64,000 nt of DNA from an uncultured Collinsella sp. (GCA_958445065.1 CAUCQW010000006.1:1-64000); one strand, 5' to 3'; shown: positions 7,290 through 16,361, counted from the stretch's first letter. The notes: generated by a model not told the origin, from the letters alone. A program made the numbers and translations.

Positions 7290-9866
7290 TTACTTGTCGG
7301 CGGCTGCTTTCTTGGCAGTCGACTTCTTCGCGGTCGTCTTCTTGGCGGCAGTGGCTTTCTTAGCCGTCGTCTTCTTTGCCGTGCTCGCCTTGGTTGTGGT
7401 CTTGCGACCGCGGGCGGGCTTCTTCTCCTTGGTCGGGCAGTCCATGTTGACGCAGATACGCCACGGACCGCGCGCCGTGTTGACCACCACGATGGGGGCG
7501 CCGCACTCGGGGCAGGTCTCGCCCGTCGCCTCGAGCTTGCCGCGCGCCGGCAGCGGATAGCTCACGCCGCAGTCATCGTAGTTGGTGCAGCGGATAAAGC
7601 GCTTGCCGCTCTTCTCGCTCTTGTGCGCGATCAGGTCGCCGTGACGTCCGGCCTCGGCACACACCTTGCACTCGCCCACCTTAAGATCGGGCTCGTAGTT
7701 GGTGGGGCACGTGGGGTTCACGCAGATCTCGAAGGCCTTCTGGCGGAATGGCTGGCACTTGATGCGCGGCGCGCCGCACTCGGGGCACACGGCGGCCTCG
7801 CCCTCGAGCGGGCTCACCTTGACGCCACTCGGCACCGGATAGGTCACGTCGCAGTCGGGCCAACCCATGCAGCCGATAAAGCTGCCGCGGGTCTTGGCGC
7901 TCGTCTTCATAACCAGGTCCTTGCCGCACTTGGGGCAGGCGCCCACGCGCGCATCGGCCGTGACGGCGTCGCTGATGGCGTCGCCCAGCTCCTGCGTATG
8001 CTTGAGCAGCTCGTCGAGCACGCCGGCCAGCAGCGCGCGCGAGTGTGTCACGACATGCTCTTCGGTATCCTCGCCGCGCTCCACGCGGGTCATGTCGCCG
8101 TCGAGCTCGCTGGTCATATCGGGGCTCGTGATGCGCGGGGCAAACTGCGACAGCGCGTCGATGATGGCGATGCCCAGCTGGCTCGGCTCAACGGGATCAT
8201 TTTTGAGATAGCGCACGGCATACAGGCGCTCGATGATGCTCGCGCGCGTGGACTTGGTGCCCAGGCCGCGCTTTTCCATCTCCTGCACGAGCTTGCCCTG
8301 GCTGTAGCGCGCGGGCGGCTCGGTCTGCTTGGCCTCGAGCTTAATGTCGAACACGTCGACCGTGTCGCCCTGCTCAAGCGGCGGCATCTGCTCGTCGCGC
8401 TTGAGGCCGTACGGATATGCCTCGCGGAAGCCCGGGGTCACGAGCACGTCGCCCGAAGCCACGAACGGCTCGCCGTTGACGTCGAGCTCGAGCTTGGTGT
8501 TCTCGATGGTCGCGGGCCCCATGAGCGTTGCCAGGAAGCGACGGGCGACGAGGTCATAGAGTTTGCGCTGGCCGCCGTCGAGCGTGGACGGATCGCCCTC
8601 GCCCGTGGGGTAGATAGGCGGGTGGTCGGTGGTCTCGACCTTGCCGCGCGTGGGCTTCATGGGGCCGGCGAGCACCTTTTTGCACACGGGCGCCAGCGCC
8701 GGGTTGATCTTTGCCAGGTCGCTCACCACGGCGCCCAGATCGAGCGTCGCGGGATACACGGTGTTATCGACACGCGGGTAGCTGATGAGACCGGCCATGT
8801 AGAGGGACTCGGCGATGCGCATCGTACGCGCAGGCGAGATGCCCTCGGCCGCGGCGGCAGCCTGCAGCGAGGTCGTCGCAAACGGCGTGGGCGGCTGCTG
8901 CTTACGCGAGCGCTTGGTCACCGCGGCGACGGTTGCCGTCGTAGCGCCGTCAACGTGACCGTACGCCGTCTCAGCAGCATCCTTGTCGGTAAAGCGCGCC
9001 GTCTTGTGCGCGATCTTAAAGCGATCGTCCTCGGCAGCGCCTTGCGCGGCGCCCATGCCGCGAATCTGCCAATAGTCCTCGGGCACAAACGCCATGCGCT
9101 CGCGCTCGCGCTCGACCACCAGGGCAAGCGTCGGCGTCTGCACGCGGCCGGCGGAACGCACGTTGCCAAAGCCGCCAAACTTGGCGAGCGTCAGGTAGCG
9201 CGTGAGCACCGCACCCCAAATGAGGTCGATGTGCTGACGGCTCTCGCCGGCGTCGGCCAGGTTCTGGTCGAGCGAGACAAGGTTATCGAAGGCCTGCGTG
9301 ATCTCGGCCTTGGTAAACGAAGAATACTGGGCGCGGGCGACCGGCAAGTCGGGCGCCACCTCGCGCACCTTGTTGAGGGCGTCCGAACCGATCAGCTCGC
9401 CCTCGCGATCGAAGTCCGTGGCGATGATGACGCTGTCGGACTTTTTGGCGAGGTTCTTAAGCGAGCGGATGAGCTCTTTCTCGGCCGGAAGCTTAATGAC
9501 GGGCGCCCAGGTGAGATAGGGCAGGCTCTCGAGCTTCCAGCCCTTGATGGAAATGCCATCGGCAAGGAACGGCTTGCGCTTGGTGTCGTACGGCGGGCGG
9601 GCCAGGCCATCGGGCATATCGGCCGGCAGCATTTCGCCGTCCTCCGTGACCGAATACCAGCCCAACTTTTTATCGAACAGCACACTGTCGCAAAAATCGG
9701 GTGCCAGGATGTGACCGGCAAGGCCGATCGTCACGCACTCCTCGCCCTTCCACTCAAAACGGTAGATGGCGGTGTTGTACACCTTGTCCTTTTTGGGCTT
9801 GCCCGTGGACAGACGCTCGGCGATCTGACGCGCGGCGTCGTTTTTCTCAGCGATGATGAGCTTCAA
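7290..9866 (-). CDS. topA: DNA topoisomerase I, archaeal-like type IA, with four zinc ribbons
   Basis: This 858-residue enzyme relaxes negative supercoils through a 5'-phosphotyrosine. The TOPRIM domain shows LIIAEKNDAARQIA at the N-terminus and IIATDFDREGELIG near residue 150. The active tyrosine is in LISYPRVDNTVYP near residue 368; the DNT.YP version resembles archaeal TopA rather than the usual bacterial YMRTDS form. Four CxxC-type zinc ribbons fill about residues 640-815, and the last 45 residues are a Lys/Ala/Thr-rich histone-like tail. The start is TTG at 9866, preceded by aggagcctctt. It follows hypB on the same strand. Confidence 0.92.
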   Translation of the reverse strand: MKLIIAEKNDAARQIAERLSTGKPKKDKVYNTAIYRFEWKGEECVTIGLAGHILAPDFCDSVLFDKKLGWYSVTEDGEMLPADMPDGLARPPYDTKRKPFLADGISIKGWKLESLPYLTWAPVIKLPAEKELIRSLKNLAKKSDSVIIATDFDREGELIGSDALNKVREVAPDLPVARAQYSSFTKAEITQAFDNLVSLDQNLADAGESRQHIDLIWGAVLTRYLTLAKFGGFGNVRSAGRVQTPTLALVVERERERMAFVPEDYWQIRGMGAAQGAAEDDRFKIAHKTARFTDKDAAETAYGHVDGATTATVAAVTKRSRKQQPPTPFATTSLQAAAAAEGISPARTMRIAESLYMAGLISYPRVDNTVYPATLDLGAVVSDLAKINPALAPVCKKVLAGPMKPTRGKVETTDHPPIYPTGEGDPSTLDGGQRKLYDLVARRFLATLMGPATIENTKLELDVNGEPFVASGDVLVTPGFREAYPYGLKRDEQMPPLEQGDTVDVFDIKLEAKQTEPPARYSQGKLVQEMEKRGLGTKSTRASIIERLYAVRYLKNDPVEPSQLGIAIIDALSQFAPRITSPDMTSELDGDMTRVERGEDTEEHVVTHSRALLAGVLDELLKHTQELGDAISDAVTADARVGACPKCGKDLVMKTSAKTRGSFIGCMGWPDCDVTYPVPSGVKVSPLEGEAAVCPECGAPRIKCQPFRQKAFEICVNPTCPTNYEPDLKVGECKVCAEAGRHGDLIAHKSEKSGKRFIRCTNYDDCGVSYPLPARGKLEATGETCPECGAPIVVVNTARGPWRICVNMDCPTKEKKPARGRKTTTKASTAKKTTAKKATAAKKTTAKKSTAKKAAADK

Positions 9867-9920
9867 AAGAGGCTCCTATCTCGTGTGTCTGCGGCTGCGC
9901 CCGCCCTCTTGGCGGCCGAC

Positions 9921-10604
9921 TTACGCCCTTGCTTGCTCAATCTGCCCGATGAGCCAATCGCACCAGGCATCCATGCCCTCGCCCTTGCGCGCGCTCACGG
10001 CAAACCGCGGCGCCTGCGGATTGAGGTCATCGAGTGTCTTAGTATACCTATCCATGTCAAAATCGAAAGCCGGGGCCACGTCGACCTTATTGAGCAGCTG
10101 CGCGCCGGCGTGCTGGAAGATGCCCGGGTACTTGATGGGCTTGTCGTCGCCCTCGGGCACCGAGAGGATCATGATGGACAGGTTCTCGCCCAGGTCAAAG
10201 TCGACCGGGCAGACCAGGTTACCCACATTTTCGATAAAGATGACGTCGATGTTCTCCAGACCGACGGCCTGGTCGAAGGCGTCGACGGCCTCCATGATCA
10301 TGTTGCCCTCGAGGTGGCACAGGCCGCCCGTGTTGATCTGGATGGCGGGCATGCCGGCTTCCTTCATGGTGATGGCGTCGACATCCGAGGCGATATCGCC
10401 CTCGATGACGGCACAGCGTAGGCCGGCCTTGTCGCGCAGGCGCTCGTTGGTGCCCAGAATCGTGGTGGTCTTACCCGAGCCGGGGCTCGACAGCACATTG
10501 ATCACGTAGGTGCCTGCCTCATTAAATCGCTGACGCAGCTGATCTGCCAGGCGCTCGTTGCGCGACAGGATCGGCGACGCGATATCAATCGTTTTCTCGG
10601 CCAT
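9921..10604 (-). CDS. hypB: Hydrogenase nickel incorporation GTPase HypB
   Basis: This SIMIBI-class GTPase of 227 residues has P-loop SSPGSGKTT near residue 40, EGDIASDVDA near 68, the nickel/zinc site segment GGLCHLEG near 93, and ENVGNLVCPVDFDLGE near 124. It delivers nickel to NiFe hydrogenase with HypA, which is encoded directly upstream. No His-rich N-terminal nickel store is present. No hydrogenase structural gene lies in the window, so the client is elsewhere. Confidence 0.94.
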   Translation of the reverse strand: MAEKTIDIASPILSRNERLADQLRQRFNEAGTYVINVLSSPGSGKTTTILGTNERLRDKAGLRCAVIEGDIASDVDAITMKEAGMPAIQINTGGLCHLEGNMIMEAVDAFDQAVGLENIDVIFIENVGNLVCPVDFDLGENLSIMILSVPEGDDKPIKYPGIFQHAGAQLLNKVDVAPAFDFDMDRYTKTLDDLNPQAPRFAVSARKGEGMDAWCDWLIGQIEQARA

Positions 10605-10659
10605 ACTTAGCGCTCCTTACTTTGGCTCCTTTATACCCCATCACCAGATGGCTAGCGGG

Positions 10660-11016
10660 CTAATCGTCGGGGGTTTCGATTTCGATACTTGCGATATCGA
10701 GCTCGCGGCCGTGCAGCAGGCGCACGTTGGCGCCGCCACACTGGGGGCAGCGACAATGGAAACGGTCGTGCTCAAAGACCTCGCCGCAGTCCAGGCACTC
10801 GCTTTGTGGATGGACCTCCTCCACGGCAAGCTCGCAGCCGCGCGTGAGCGGGTCCTCGTCGCGAAACGTCCCCCACGCAAAGTCGAGCGCCTCGCGCACG
10901 ACCTCGGTCATATCCCCGATACGCAGCGTTACCAAAACGGCGCGCGAGGCCCCCGCCCCACGCGCCGCGCGAATCACTGTATCGAGTATGCCGTTGACAA
11001 TGCCAACCTCGTGCAT
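10660..11016 (-). CDS. hypA: Hydrogenase maturation nickel chaperone HypA
   Basis: This 118-residue protein begins with the invariant nickel-binding MHE. It carries the zinc site C-L-D-C (near residue 73) and CRCPQCGG (near 90). HypA hands nickel to HypB and the hydrogenase large subunit. The tatC stop is 6 bp upstream and hypB follows after 55 bp, so all are likely in one transcript. Confidence 0.93.
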   Translation of the reverse strand: MHEVGIVNGILDTVIRAARGAGASRAVLVTLRIGDMTEVVREALDFAWGTFRDEDPLTRGCELAVEEVHPQSECLDCGEVFEHDRFHCRCPQCGGANVRLLHGRELDIASIEIETPDD

Positions 11017-11022
11017 ACCGTT

Positions 11023-11814
11023 TTACTCCTCGTCGTCCTCGTCGTCCGAGAACAGGTCCAGACGGCTCACGAACAGGCCCTCCTTGCCCTCGCGCGCGGT
11101 AATGACCACGCGGGCAATGGCGAGCGAGATCTCGTAGAGCGAAAGCAGGGCACCGTACATAAGGCCCAGCGTAACGGGCGAGCCGTCGGGCGTGATCACA
11201 GCCGAGCCCACGAGCAGGCCCACGTACACGTAGCGCCAGGCGCTGCGGAAGGCCGCATAGGACACGATGTGAAAGACGGACAGATAGAAGATGATGAGCG
11301 GCAGCTCAAACGCCACGCCAAAGCCGATCATAAAGAGCAGCTCCATGTTGACGTAGTTCTCCAGGTCGGGCAGCGCCGTAGCGACGGCCGAGGTCTCGCC
11401 GATGAGCCACTCAAAGCCCGCCGGGATGATGATGAAGTAGCAGAAGATGGCACCCAGGAAGAACAGAACCGTCGAGGCGAGCACCGTGGGCACAACCCAC
11501 TTGCGCTCGTTGGGGCGCAGTGCCGGCAGGAAAAATGCCAGGATCTGCCAGATGATCATGGGCGTGCACATGACCACGGCCATCTTGATGGCCAGCGAGA
11601 AGCGCAGGCCAAAGCCGCCGAGCGTGGTGGTGATGTAGAACTTACCGTCCGGCACAAAGGAGCGGATGGGGTCTTCCAGGATATCGAGCACCACAGGCGT
11701 GGCGAAATACAGCACGATAGCGGCGGCAAACACCGATACGACCACGATAGTCAGGCGGCGACGAAGCTCTCCTAGGTGATCGAAGAGCGGCATGCGCGCA
11801 GGTCCGATCGGCAT
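11023..11814 (-). CDS. tatC: Sec-independent protein translocase TatC
   Basis: This 263-residue protein should have six membrane helices. The N-terminal FDHLGELRRRL is the conserved twin-arginine signal recognition patch, and the glutamate after helix 4 is in the FGVAFELPLIIFY segment. It forms the receptor complex for folded precursors with twin-arginine signals. Its ATG overlaps the tatA stop as TAATG, indicating translational coupling. An acidic C-terminus DDEDDEE ends the chain. Confidence 0.94.
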   Translation of the reverse strand: MPIGPARMPLFDHLGELRRRLTIVVVSVFAAAIVLYFATPVVLDILEDPIRSFVPDGKFYITTTLGGFGLRFSLAIKMAVVMCTPMIIWQILAFFLPALRPNERKWVVPTVLASTVLFFLGAIFCYFIIIPAGFEWLIGETSAVATALPDLENYVNMELLFMIGFGVAFELPLIIFYLSVFHIVSYAAFRSAWRYVYVGLLVGSAVITPDGSPVTLGLMYGALLSLYEISLAIARVVITAREGKEGLFVSRLDLFSDDEDDEE

Positions 11815-12386
11815 TACTCATCGCCTCCCTTCGGGGCGTCGGCGGCAGCAGCCTCGGCATCGTCCTCGACCTCGAGCTCGCGAGCGAGCTGGTCGACGAC
11901 GGCCTTGCGTTTGCGGGGACGACGGGCGTAGAGGTCAGCCGTCGTGGGCTCTGCCGGCTCGGGCTCGGGCTCTGCAGCAGGCTCGGGCTCGACGGCAGCA
12001 GCAGGCTCTGTACCCTCGGCCTCATCAACAGCGCCTTCGCCCTCAGCAGCACCCTCGCTTGCGGCCTTCTCGGCAGCAAGACGGGCGCGACGCTCGGCAA
12101 AGGTCTCCTTCTTGGCGGGCGCTGCCGTCTCGGCGGCATCCTCGTCCGCATCGGAATCGTCGTCGGTCGCAGCGGCCTTCTTGGGCTTGACCGGGGCCGA
12201 CGCGGCCTCGCTCACCGGATCGATAATCTCGGACTGAACAACGGCCGTCATCTTTTCCTGCGTCTCGCGGAACTGACGGATGGCACGGCCGATCGTGCGG
12301 CCCATCTGCGGGAGCTTATCCGGGCCAAACAGCAAAAAGCCGAAGACCACGATGATCGCGAGCTCACCCTCTCCAATACCAAACAC
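11814..12386 (-). CDS. tatA: Twin-arginine translocase subunit TatA/TatB
   Basis: The start is GTG at 12386, set by ttggaggtat. The product begins VCVFGIGEGELAIIVVFG: a short membrane helix, the FGP hinge in LLFGPDKLPQMGRTIG, and an amphipathic helix to about residue 55. The remaining 130 residues are an unusually long Ala/Glu/Pro-rich tail ending in a basic and then acidic segment. Only one TatA-type gene is present here, so it may serve both TatA and TatB roles. The E near the start favours TatB-like or mixed type. Confidence 0.88.
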   Translation of the reverse strand: MFGIGEGELAIIVVFGFLLFGPDKLPQMGRTIGRAIRQFRETQEKMTAVVQSEIIDPVSEAASAPVKPKKAAATDDDSDADEDAAETAAPAKKETFAERRARLAAEKAASEGAAEGEGAVDEAEGTEPAAAVEPEPAAEPEPEPAEPTTADLYARRPRKRKAVVDQLARELEVEDDAEAAAADAPKGGDE

Positions 12387-12467
12387 ACATACCTCCAAGG
12401 CTCGATGTGAGTCGAGCCCGCACCGCGCCATTCGGCCGGAACTCGTCTATTCATTCGGTCAAGTATA

Positions 12468-12495
12468 GCGCCCGGACGCCAAAACGTCCGAGCGC
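12468..12495 (-). terminator. Hairpin between STAS gene and tatA
   Basis: Arms gcgcccggacg and cgtccgagcgc pair with one mismatch around a 6-base loop. It lies downstream of the STAS gene and upstream of tatA on the minus strand. The following bases (tatact) are not a T run, so termination is tentative; tatact may instead be a -10 box for the tat operon. Confidence 0.4.
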
Positions 12496-12539
12496 ATCAC
12501 AAACATATGCCAAACGGCACGCCCTTTTGGGGGCAAAGA

Positions 12540-12854
12540 TTATGCAGCGGTGATCGAAATCTCCTGGTCGACGCCCAACAGCTGAACCACGCGCATCACC
12601 GGGGGCTGCACGTTGACGCAGCTAAAACGCTTACCATGATCAGCTGCGTGGTGTGCGGCGCCCACAAGCACGCCAATGCCCGTCGAATCGATGTAGCTCA
12701 CCTGGGCAAAATCGAGCTCAACGGCCTCAGTGGGCTGCTCGAGCGCCAGGTCGATGGCATTGCGCAGGCTATCGGCGTTAGAGATATCGATCTCACCGGT
12801 CACCTTAATGGTGTAGAGCTCTGGCGTGGGGTTGGTGGAAATACCCAAATCCAT
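12540..12854 (-). CDS. STAS domain anti-sigma factor antagonist
   Basis: This 104-residue single STAS domain is of the SpoIIAA/RsbV class. The phosphorylatable serine lies in YIDSTGIGVL near residue 57. Such proteins bind an anti-sigma kinase and release a sigma factor when unphosphorylated. No kinase or sigma gene is adjacent, so the partner is unknown. The ATG follows aaaggagcgtatac. Confidence 0.88.
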   Translation of the reverse strand: MDLGISTNPTPELYTIKVTGEIDISNADSLRNAIDLALEQPTEAVELDFAQVSYIDSTGIGVLVGAAHHAADHGKRFSCVNVQPPVMRVVQLLGVDQEISITAA

Positions 12855-12920
12855 GTATACGCTCCTTTACGTATCGAAAGTGCGGATAGTACTAGGCGCG
12901 GACTTGCGGGGCCCTACGCT

Positions 12921-14225
12921 TTAGGCGCGCTCGGCACGCGCAAGCTCGGCAGCGACGAGCTTGACAGCCAGCACCAGCACATCGAGCGCGGCCTCCAGGT
13001 CCTCGACCGTGGGATAGCTCGGCGCGATGCGGATGTTGGTGTCGCGCGGATCCTTGCCATAAGGCCAGGTGGCACCAGCCGGCGTGAGCTTGACGCCCAG
13101 GTCGGCACAAAGCGCGGCGACCTTCTGGGCCGAGCCCTCGGGGCCATCGAAACTCACAAAGTAGCCGCCATGGGGATGAGTCCAAGTGGCGCAACCCGTG
13201 TTGCCCAAGCCCTCGGTGAGTTTACGCTCAACGGCCTCAAAGCGCGGGCGCAGGAACTCGGCATGCTTTTTCATGTGCTCCTTGACCGCCTCGATGGTGG
13301 GAAGGAAACGCACGTGACGCAGTTGGTTGAGCTTGTCGGCGCTGATGAGGCCGGCCTTCAGGCGCTTGGAGAACTCGGCGATAACCGCGGGGCTCGCACC
13401 AATAAAGCCGATGCCGGCGCCCGGGAAGGTGATCTTGGACGTCGAGGCAAAGGCCACCACGCGATCCTCGGTGCCCGCCGCGCGAGCGAGGTCAAAGATA
13501 TTTGCGAGCTCGTCGGTCTCGTCGTACAGGTCGTGCACGCAGTAAGCGTTGTCCCAAAAGATGCGGAAATCGGGCGCGGCCGTGGGCATCTCGACCAGGC
13601 GGCGCACAGTGTCCTCGCTAAAGGTGATGCCCGTGGGGTTGGAATACTTGGGCACGCACCAGATGCCCTTGATGGAATCGTCGGCGGCAACCAGGCGCTC
13701 AACCTCGTCCATGTCGGGGCCGTTGTCGGTCATCGCGACGGGGACGTTCTCGATGCCCAAGTCGGCGGTGATGCCAAAGTGGCGATCGTAGCCGGGAACG
13801 GGGCACAGGAACTTGACCTTCTTGCCGTCGTGCGCGGCCTCGTAGGCGTCCCAGGGCTCGCTGCCGCACGAGCCGCAACGCCAGAACATACCGGCGATGT
13901 CATGCTCAATCAGCAAACTCGACGAGCCCAGCACGAGCGTCTGCTCGGCAGGGCACCCCAGGAACTCCCCCGCTAGCTTGCGTGCCGAGGGAATGCCCTC
14001 AAAGCAGCCGTAGTTGGAGCAGTCGACGTTGCCGTCGTGCAGATCGGCATCGGCATTGAGGATATCGAGCATAGGTCGAGAGATGTCCACCTGGGAGGGC
14101 GACGGCTTGCCGCGGGCCATGTCGAGCGCCAGGCCCTTGGCCTTGACCTCGGCGACCTCGGCTTTGAGCGCCTCGATGGCGGCATCGAGTTCGGTGGTTT
14201 CCATCTTCTGGTAGATCGTCTGCAT
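12921..14225 (-). CDS. PLP-dependent aspartate-type aminotransferase (PF12897 class)
   Basis: This fold-type I aminotransferase has 434 residues. The Schiff-base lysine is in FASTSKITFPGAGIGF near residue 265. CVPKYSNPTGITFS carries the conserved NPTG, and IFWDNAYCVHDL carries the cofactor aspartate. The length and the N-terminal helical region fit the Asp_aminotransf/MocR-like single-domain family seen in actinobacteria. The likely reaction is aspartate and 2-oxoglutarate exchange; substrate specificity is not proven. It is monocistronic between the STAS gene and a divergent small gene. Confidence 0.85.
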   Translation of the reverse strand: MQTIYQKMETTELDAAIEALKAEVAEVKAKGLALDMARGKPSPSQVDISRPMLDILNADADLHDGNVDCSNYGCFEGIPSARKLAGEFLGCPAEQTLVLGSSSLLIEHDIAGMFWRCGSCGSEPWDAYEAAHDGKKVKFLCPVPGYDRHFGITADLGIENVPVAMTDNGPDMDEVERLVAADDSIKGIWCVPKYSNPTGITFSEDTVRRLVEMPTAAPDFRIFWDNAYCVHDLYDETDELANIFDLARAAGTEDRVVAFASTSKITFPGAGIGFIGASPAVIAEFSKRLKAGLISADKLNQLRHVRFLPTIEAVKEHMKKHAEFLRPRFEAVERKLTEGLGNTGCATWTHPHGGYFVSFDGPEGSAQKVAALCADLGVKLTPAGATWPYGKDPRDTNIRIAPSYPTVEDLEAALDVLVLAVKLVAAELARAERA

Positions 14226-14374
14226 GGGTGCGACCTTTCGCGAAGCGGTACGTTGCAGTTCGTCTAAGTATAGACCGCCACCGCCACAACGGTATGAAGC
14301 CGTGATAGATTAAGTTCATCGCAATGAATTACGAATCGCCGCGCATGGCGGCGTGGGGCGCCCAAGGAGGCACT

Positions 14375-14629
14375 ATGGAGTACGGATCGTTTAGGGCCGA
14401 GGAATTCGGCGACCTGCAGCGCCTGGTCGACGGGCTGTTTTACGACCGCCATGCCATCGACCGCCTGGACCTGATCGTACAGGCCGAAATCTTGGACCTG
14501 GCGCCCGATCTCATGGAAATCGTCAACCTGCTACCGCCCGGCTATTACGACCGCCAGTCACTCTGCGACCAGCTCAACTCCGCCTTGGCCGCCCACGGCT
14601 GGGGCGCCGTCTACGGAACGGTGGAATAA
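14375..14629 (+). CDS. Small conserved-looking hypothetical protein (84 aa)
   Basis: The ATG at 14375 follows aaggaggcact, a strong ribosome site, and the frame matches local codon use. The product is acidic, soluble and helical, with a DLAPDLMEIVNLLP segment followed by YYDRQSLCDQLNSAL. That layout loosely recalls small DUF2795-like helical domains, but I do not assign it. It is followed by the second inverted-end element, in a convergent gap. Confidence 0.65.
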   Translation: MEYGSFRAEEFGDLQRLVDGLFYDRHAIDRLDLIVQAEILDLAPDLMEIVNLLPPGYYDRQSLCDQLNSALAAHGWGAVYGTVE

Positions 14630-14689
14630 GCCTCGAGGCCGGCGATTTGGCCCGCTTCCCGACCTTGGCGAGGCTTGTTTTAGGGCTTG

Positions 14690-14917
14690 TGGCCAAAAAA
14701 GGGCAAATATGAGTACTGTTACCTTTTTAGTAGCAGCGATTTTTGGTCGAAATCGGCAAAACTCGACTTGAAACTTCCTAATCACCGTCAGCTAGCGCCA
14801 AATTGGAAGTCGATGGTCACTCATTAACGTACAGTTCTTATAACTTTGTTCATTATTTTCCGCACCTAAAATGATACGCCGTTTGTGACAGTACTCACAA
14901 ACGGCGTTTTTTGACCA
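14690..14917. repeat. Inverted-end repeat element, copy 2 (228 bp)
   Basis: The 5' end tggccaaaaaagggcaaata continues into tgagtactgttacc and tttttagtagcagcgattt, which is identical to copy 3 over that stretch. The right end is palindromic in itself: cgccgtttgtga / tcacaaacggcg, a perfect 12-bp pair. The interior shares nothing obvious with copies 1 and 3. It fills the 370-bp gap between convergent genes ending at 14629 and 15003, where I see no coding sequence. Confidence 0.8.
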
Positions 14918-15002
14918 CTGGCGTGTCTGGCAGGCGGCAAGCACCGCCAGAATCCGCATTTTGGACGCGCCCGAATCGGTTCTGGAGCCGGTTTTCGCGC
15001 TC

Positions 15003-16361
15003 TTACTCGTCTTTGGGCGAGGGATGCTTGCAGACCACGCTCATGTAGATCATGCCGAGCACGGCTGCGGTGACCGAACCGGCGAGAATAGCGGCCTTGG
15101 CTGCAAGAACCTCAAACTGGGCCGTCGGGAAGGCAAGGCCGCTGATGAGAATCGACATGGTAAAGCCGATACCGCCCAGAATGCCCACGCCGGCAATCAT
15201 GTGCCAGTTGACATTGTGCGGCAGCTCGCAGGCCTTAAGCTTAACCAGGGCAAACGTCATACCAAAGATGCCGATCGGCTTGCCCAGCAGCATGCCAAAG
15301 TACACGCCGAGCGTCACCGGATCGGTGAGCAGCGTGCTCATGTCCACGCCCACTAAACGAACCTGAGCGTTTACGAACGCAAAGATCGGCAGGATCACAA
15401 AGTTGACCGGCGTGGAGATCAGACGCTCCATGCGGATAAGCGGCGGGGTCACGCGGTGCATGACGCGCTCGACCTTGGTAGTCGAGACGGTAAAGTCATG
15501 CTGGCCCAGGATGTGTGCCTCGTCGTCGTAGCGGTCATCGAGCAGCGGCAGGCACTCGCCCAGCCAATCGGTGAGACTATCGAGCTTGACGCCGCACTTG
15601 GCCGGAATGGTGAAGGCCAGGATGACGCCAGCAAGCGTGGCATGTACGCCGCTCTTGAACATGCAGAACCACAACAGCAGCCCCAGTACCGAATACGGGG
15701 CAAGGCGGTAATGCTGCGTCTTGTTGAGCCACACGAGCGCGCAGGTCACAAGCGCGGCGGCGCCCAACCAAAACGGATTGGGGCTCTGACCGTAGAAGAT
15801 GGCGATGGCGGCGATGGAGATCAGGTCGTCGGCGATAGCGAGCGTCGAGAAGAACACGCGCACGCCGTTGGGAACGCGGTTGCCCAAAAGCGACAGCACG
15901 CCCAGCGCAAAGGCAATATCGGTTGCCATGGGGATGGCCCAACCGTTGCGGGCGCCGGCATGGTTAAAGATCAGGTAGATGCAGGCGGGAACGACGACGC
16001 CGCCCACCGCCGCCAACATGGGAAGCATGGCCTGACGCGGATTCTTGAGCTCGCCGACCGTCATCTCGTACTTAAGCTCAATGCCCACCAACAAAAAGAA
16101 AATCGCCATGAGGAAGTCGTTGACGAAAAGCTCAACGGTGAGACCAGCCGTAAGGTTGCCCAGGCCCACATACAGCGGGGTCTCCAAAAAGTGATGGATG
16201 GCCTCGTAGGCATCGGTGTTGGCGCAGATAACGGCGGCGATAGCGGCGAAGACCATGACGGCGGCGGAAATCGTGCCGTTCTCGGCGATGCGCTCCCAAA
16301 TGTCGTGACGTTCAAAGCGCTTGCGCTCACGAACGTTGAACAGCTGCTCAGTTGCTGCCAT
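15003..16361 (-). CDS. nhaA: Na+/H+ antiporter NhaA
   Basis: This 452-residue membrane transporter exchanges two protons for one sodium ion. The helix 4 motif PMATDIAFALGVLSLLG and the paired aspartates in FSTLAIADDLISIAAIA are the NhaA ion-binding site. The ATG at 16361 follows aggagccgccc. It has an extra charged cytoplasmic loop around residues 255-310 compared with E. coli NhaA (388 residues). It appears monocistronic. Confidence 0.94.
   Translation of the reverse strand: MAATEQLFNVRERKRFERHDIWERIAENGTISAAVMVFAAIAAVICANTDAYEAIHHFLETPLYVGLGNLTAGLTVELFVNDFLMAIFFLLVGIELKYEMTVGELKNPRQAMLPMLAAVGGVVVPACIYLIFNHAGARNGWAIPMATDIAFALGVLSLLGNRVPNGVRVFFSTLAIADDLISIAAIAIFYGQSPNPFWLGAAALVTCALVWLNKTQHYRLAPYSVLGLLLWFCMFKSGVHATLAGVILAFTIPAKCGVKLDSLTDWLGECLPLLDDRYDDEAHILGQHDFTVSTTKVERVMHRVTPPLIRMERLISTPVNFVILPIFAFVNAQVRLVGVDMSTLLTDPVTLGVYFGMLLGKPIGIFGMTFALVKLKACELPHNVNWHMIAGVGILGGIGFTMSILISGLAFPTAQFEVLAAKAAILAGSVTAAVLGMIYMSVVCKHPSPKDE

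Noticed and set aside
7152..10421. Plus-strand open frame of 1089 residues
   Set aside because: It is antisense to topA and hypB, has no ribosome site, and consists of a repetitive Arg/Ala/Leu composition that comes from GC-rich codon complements.
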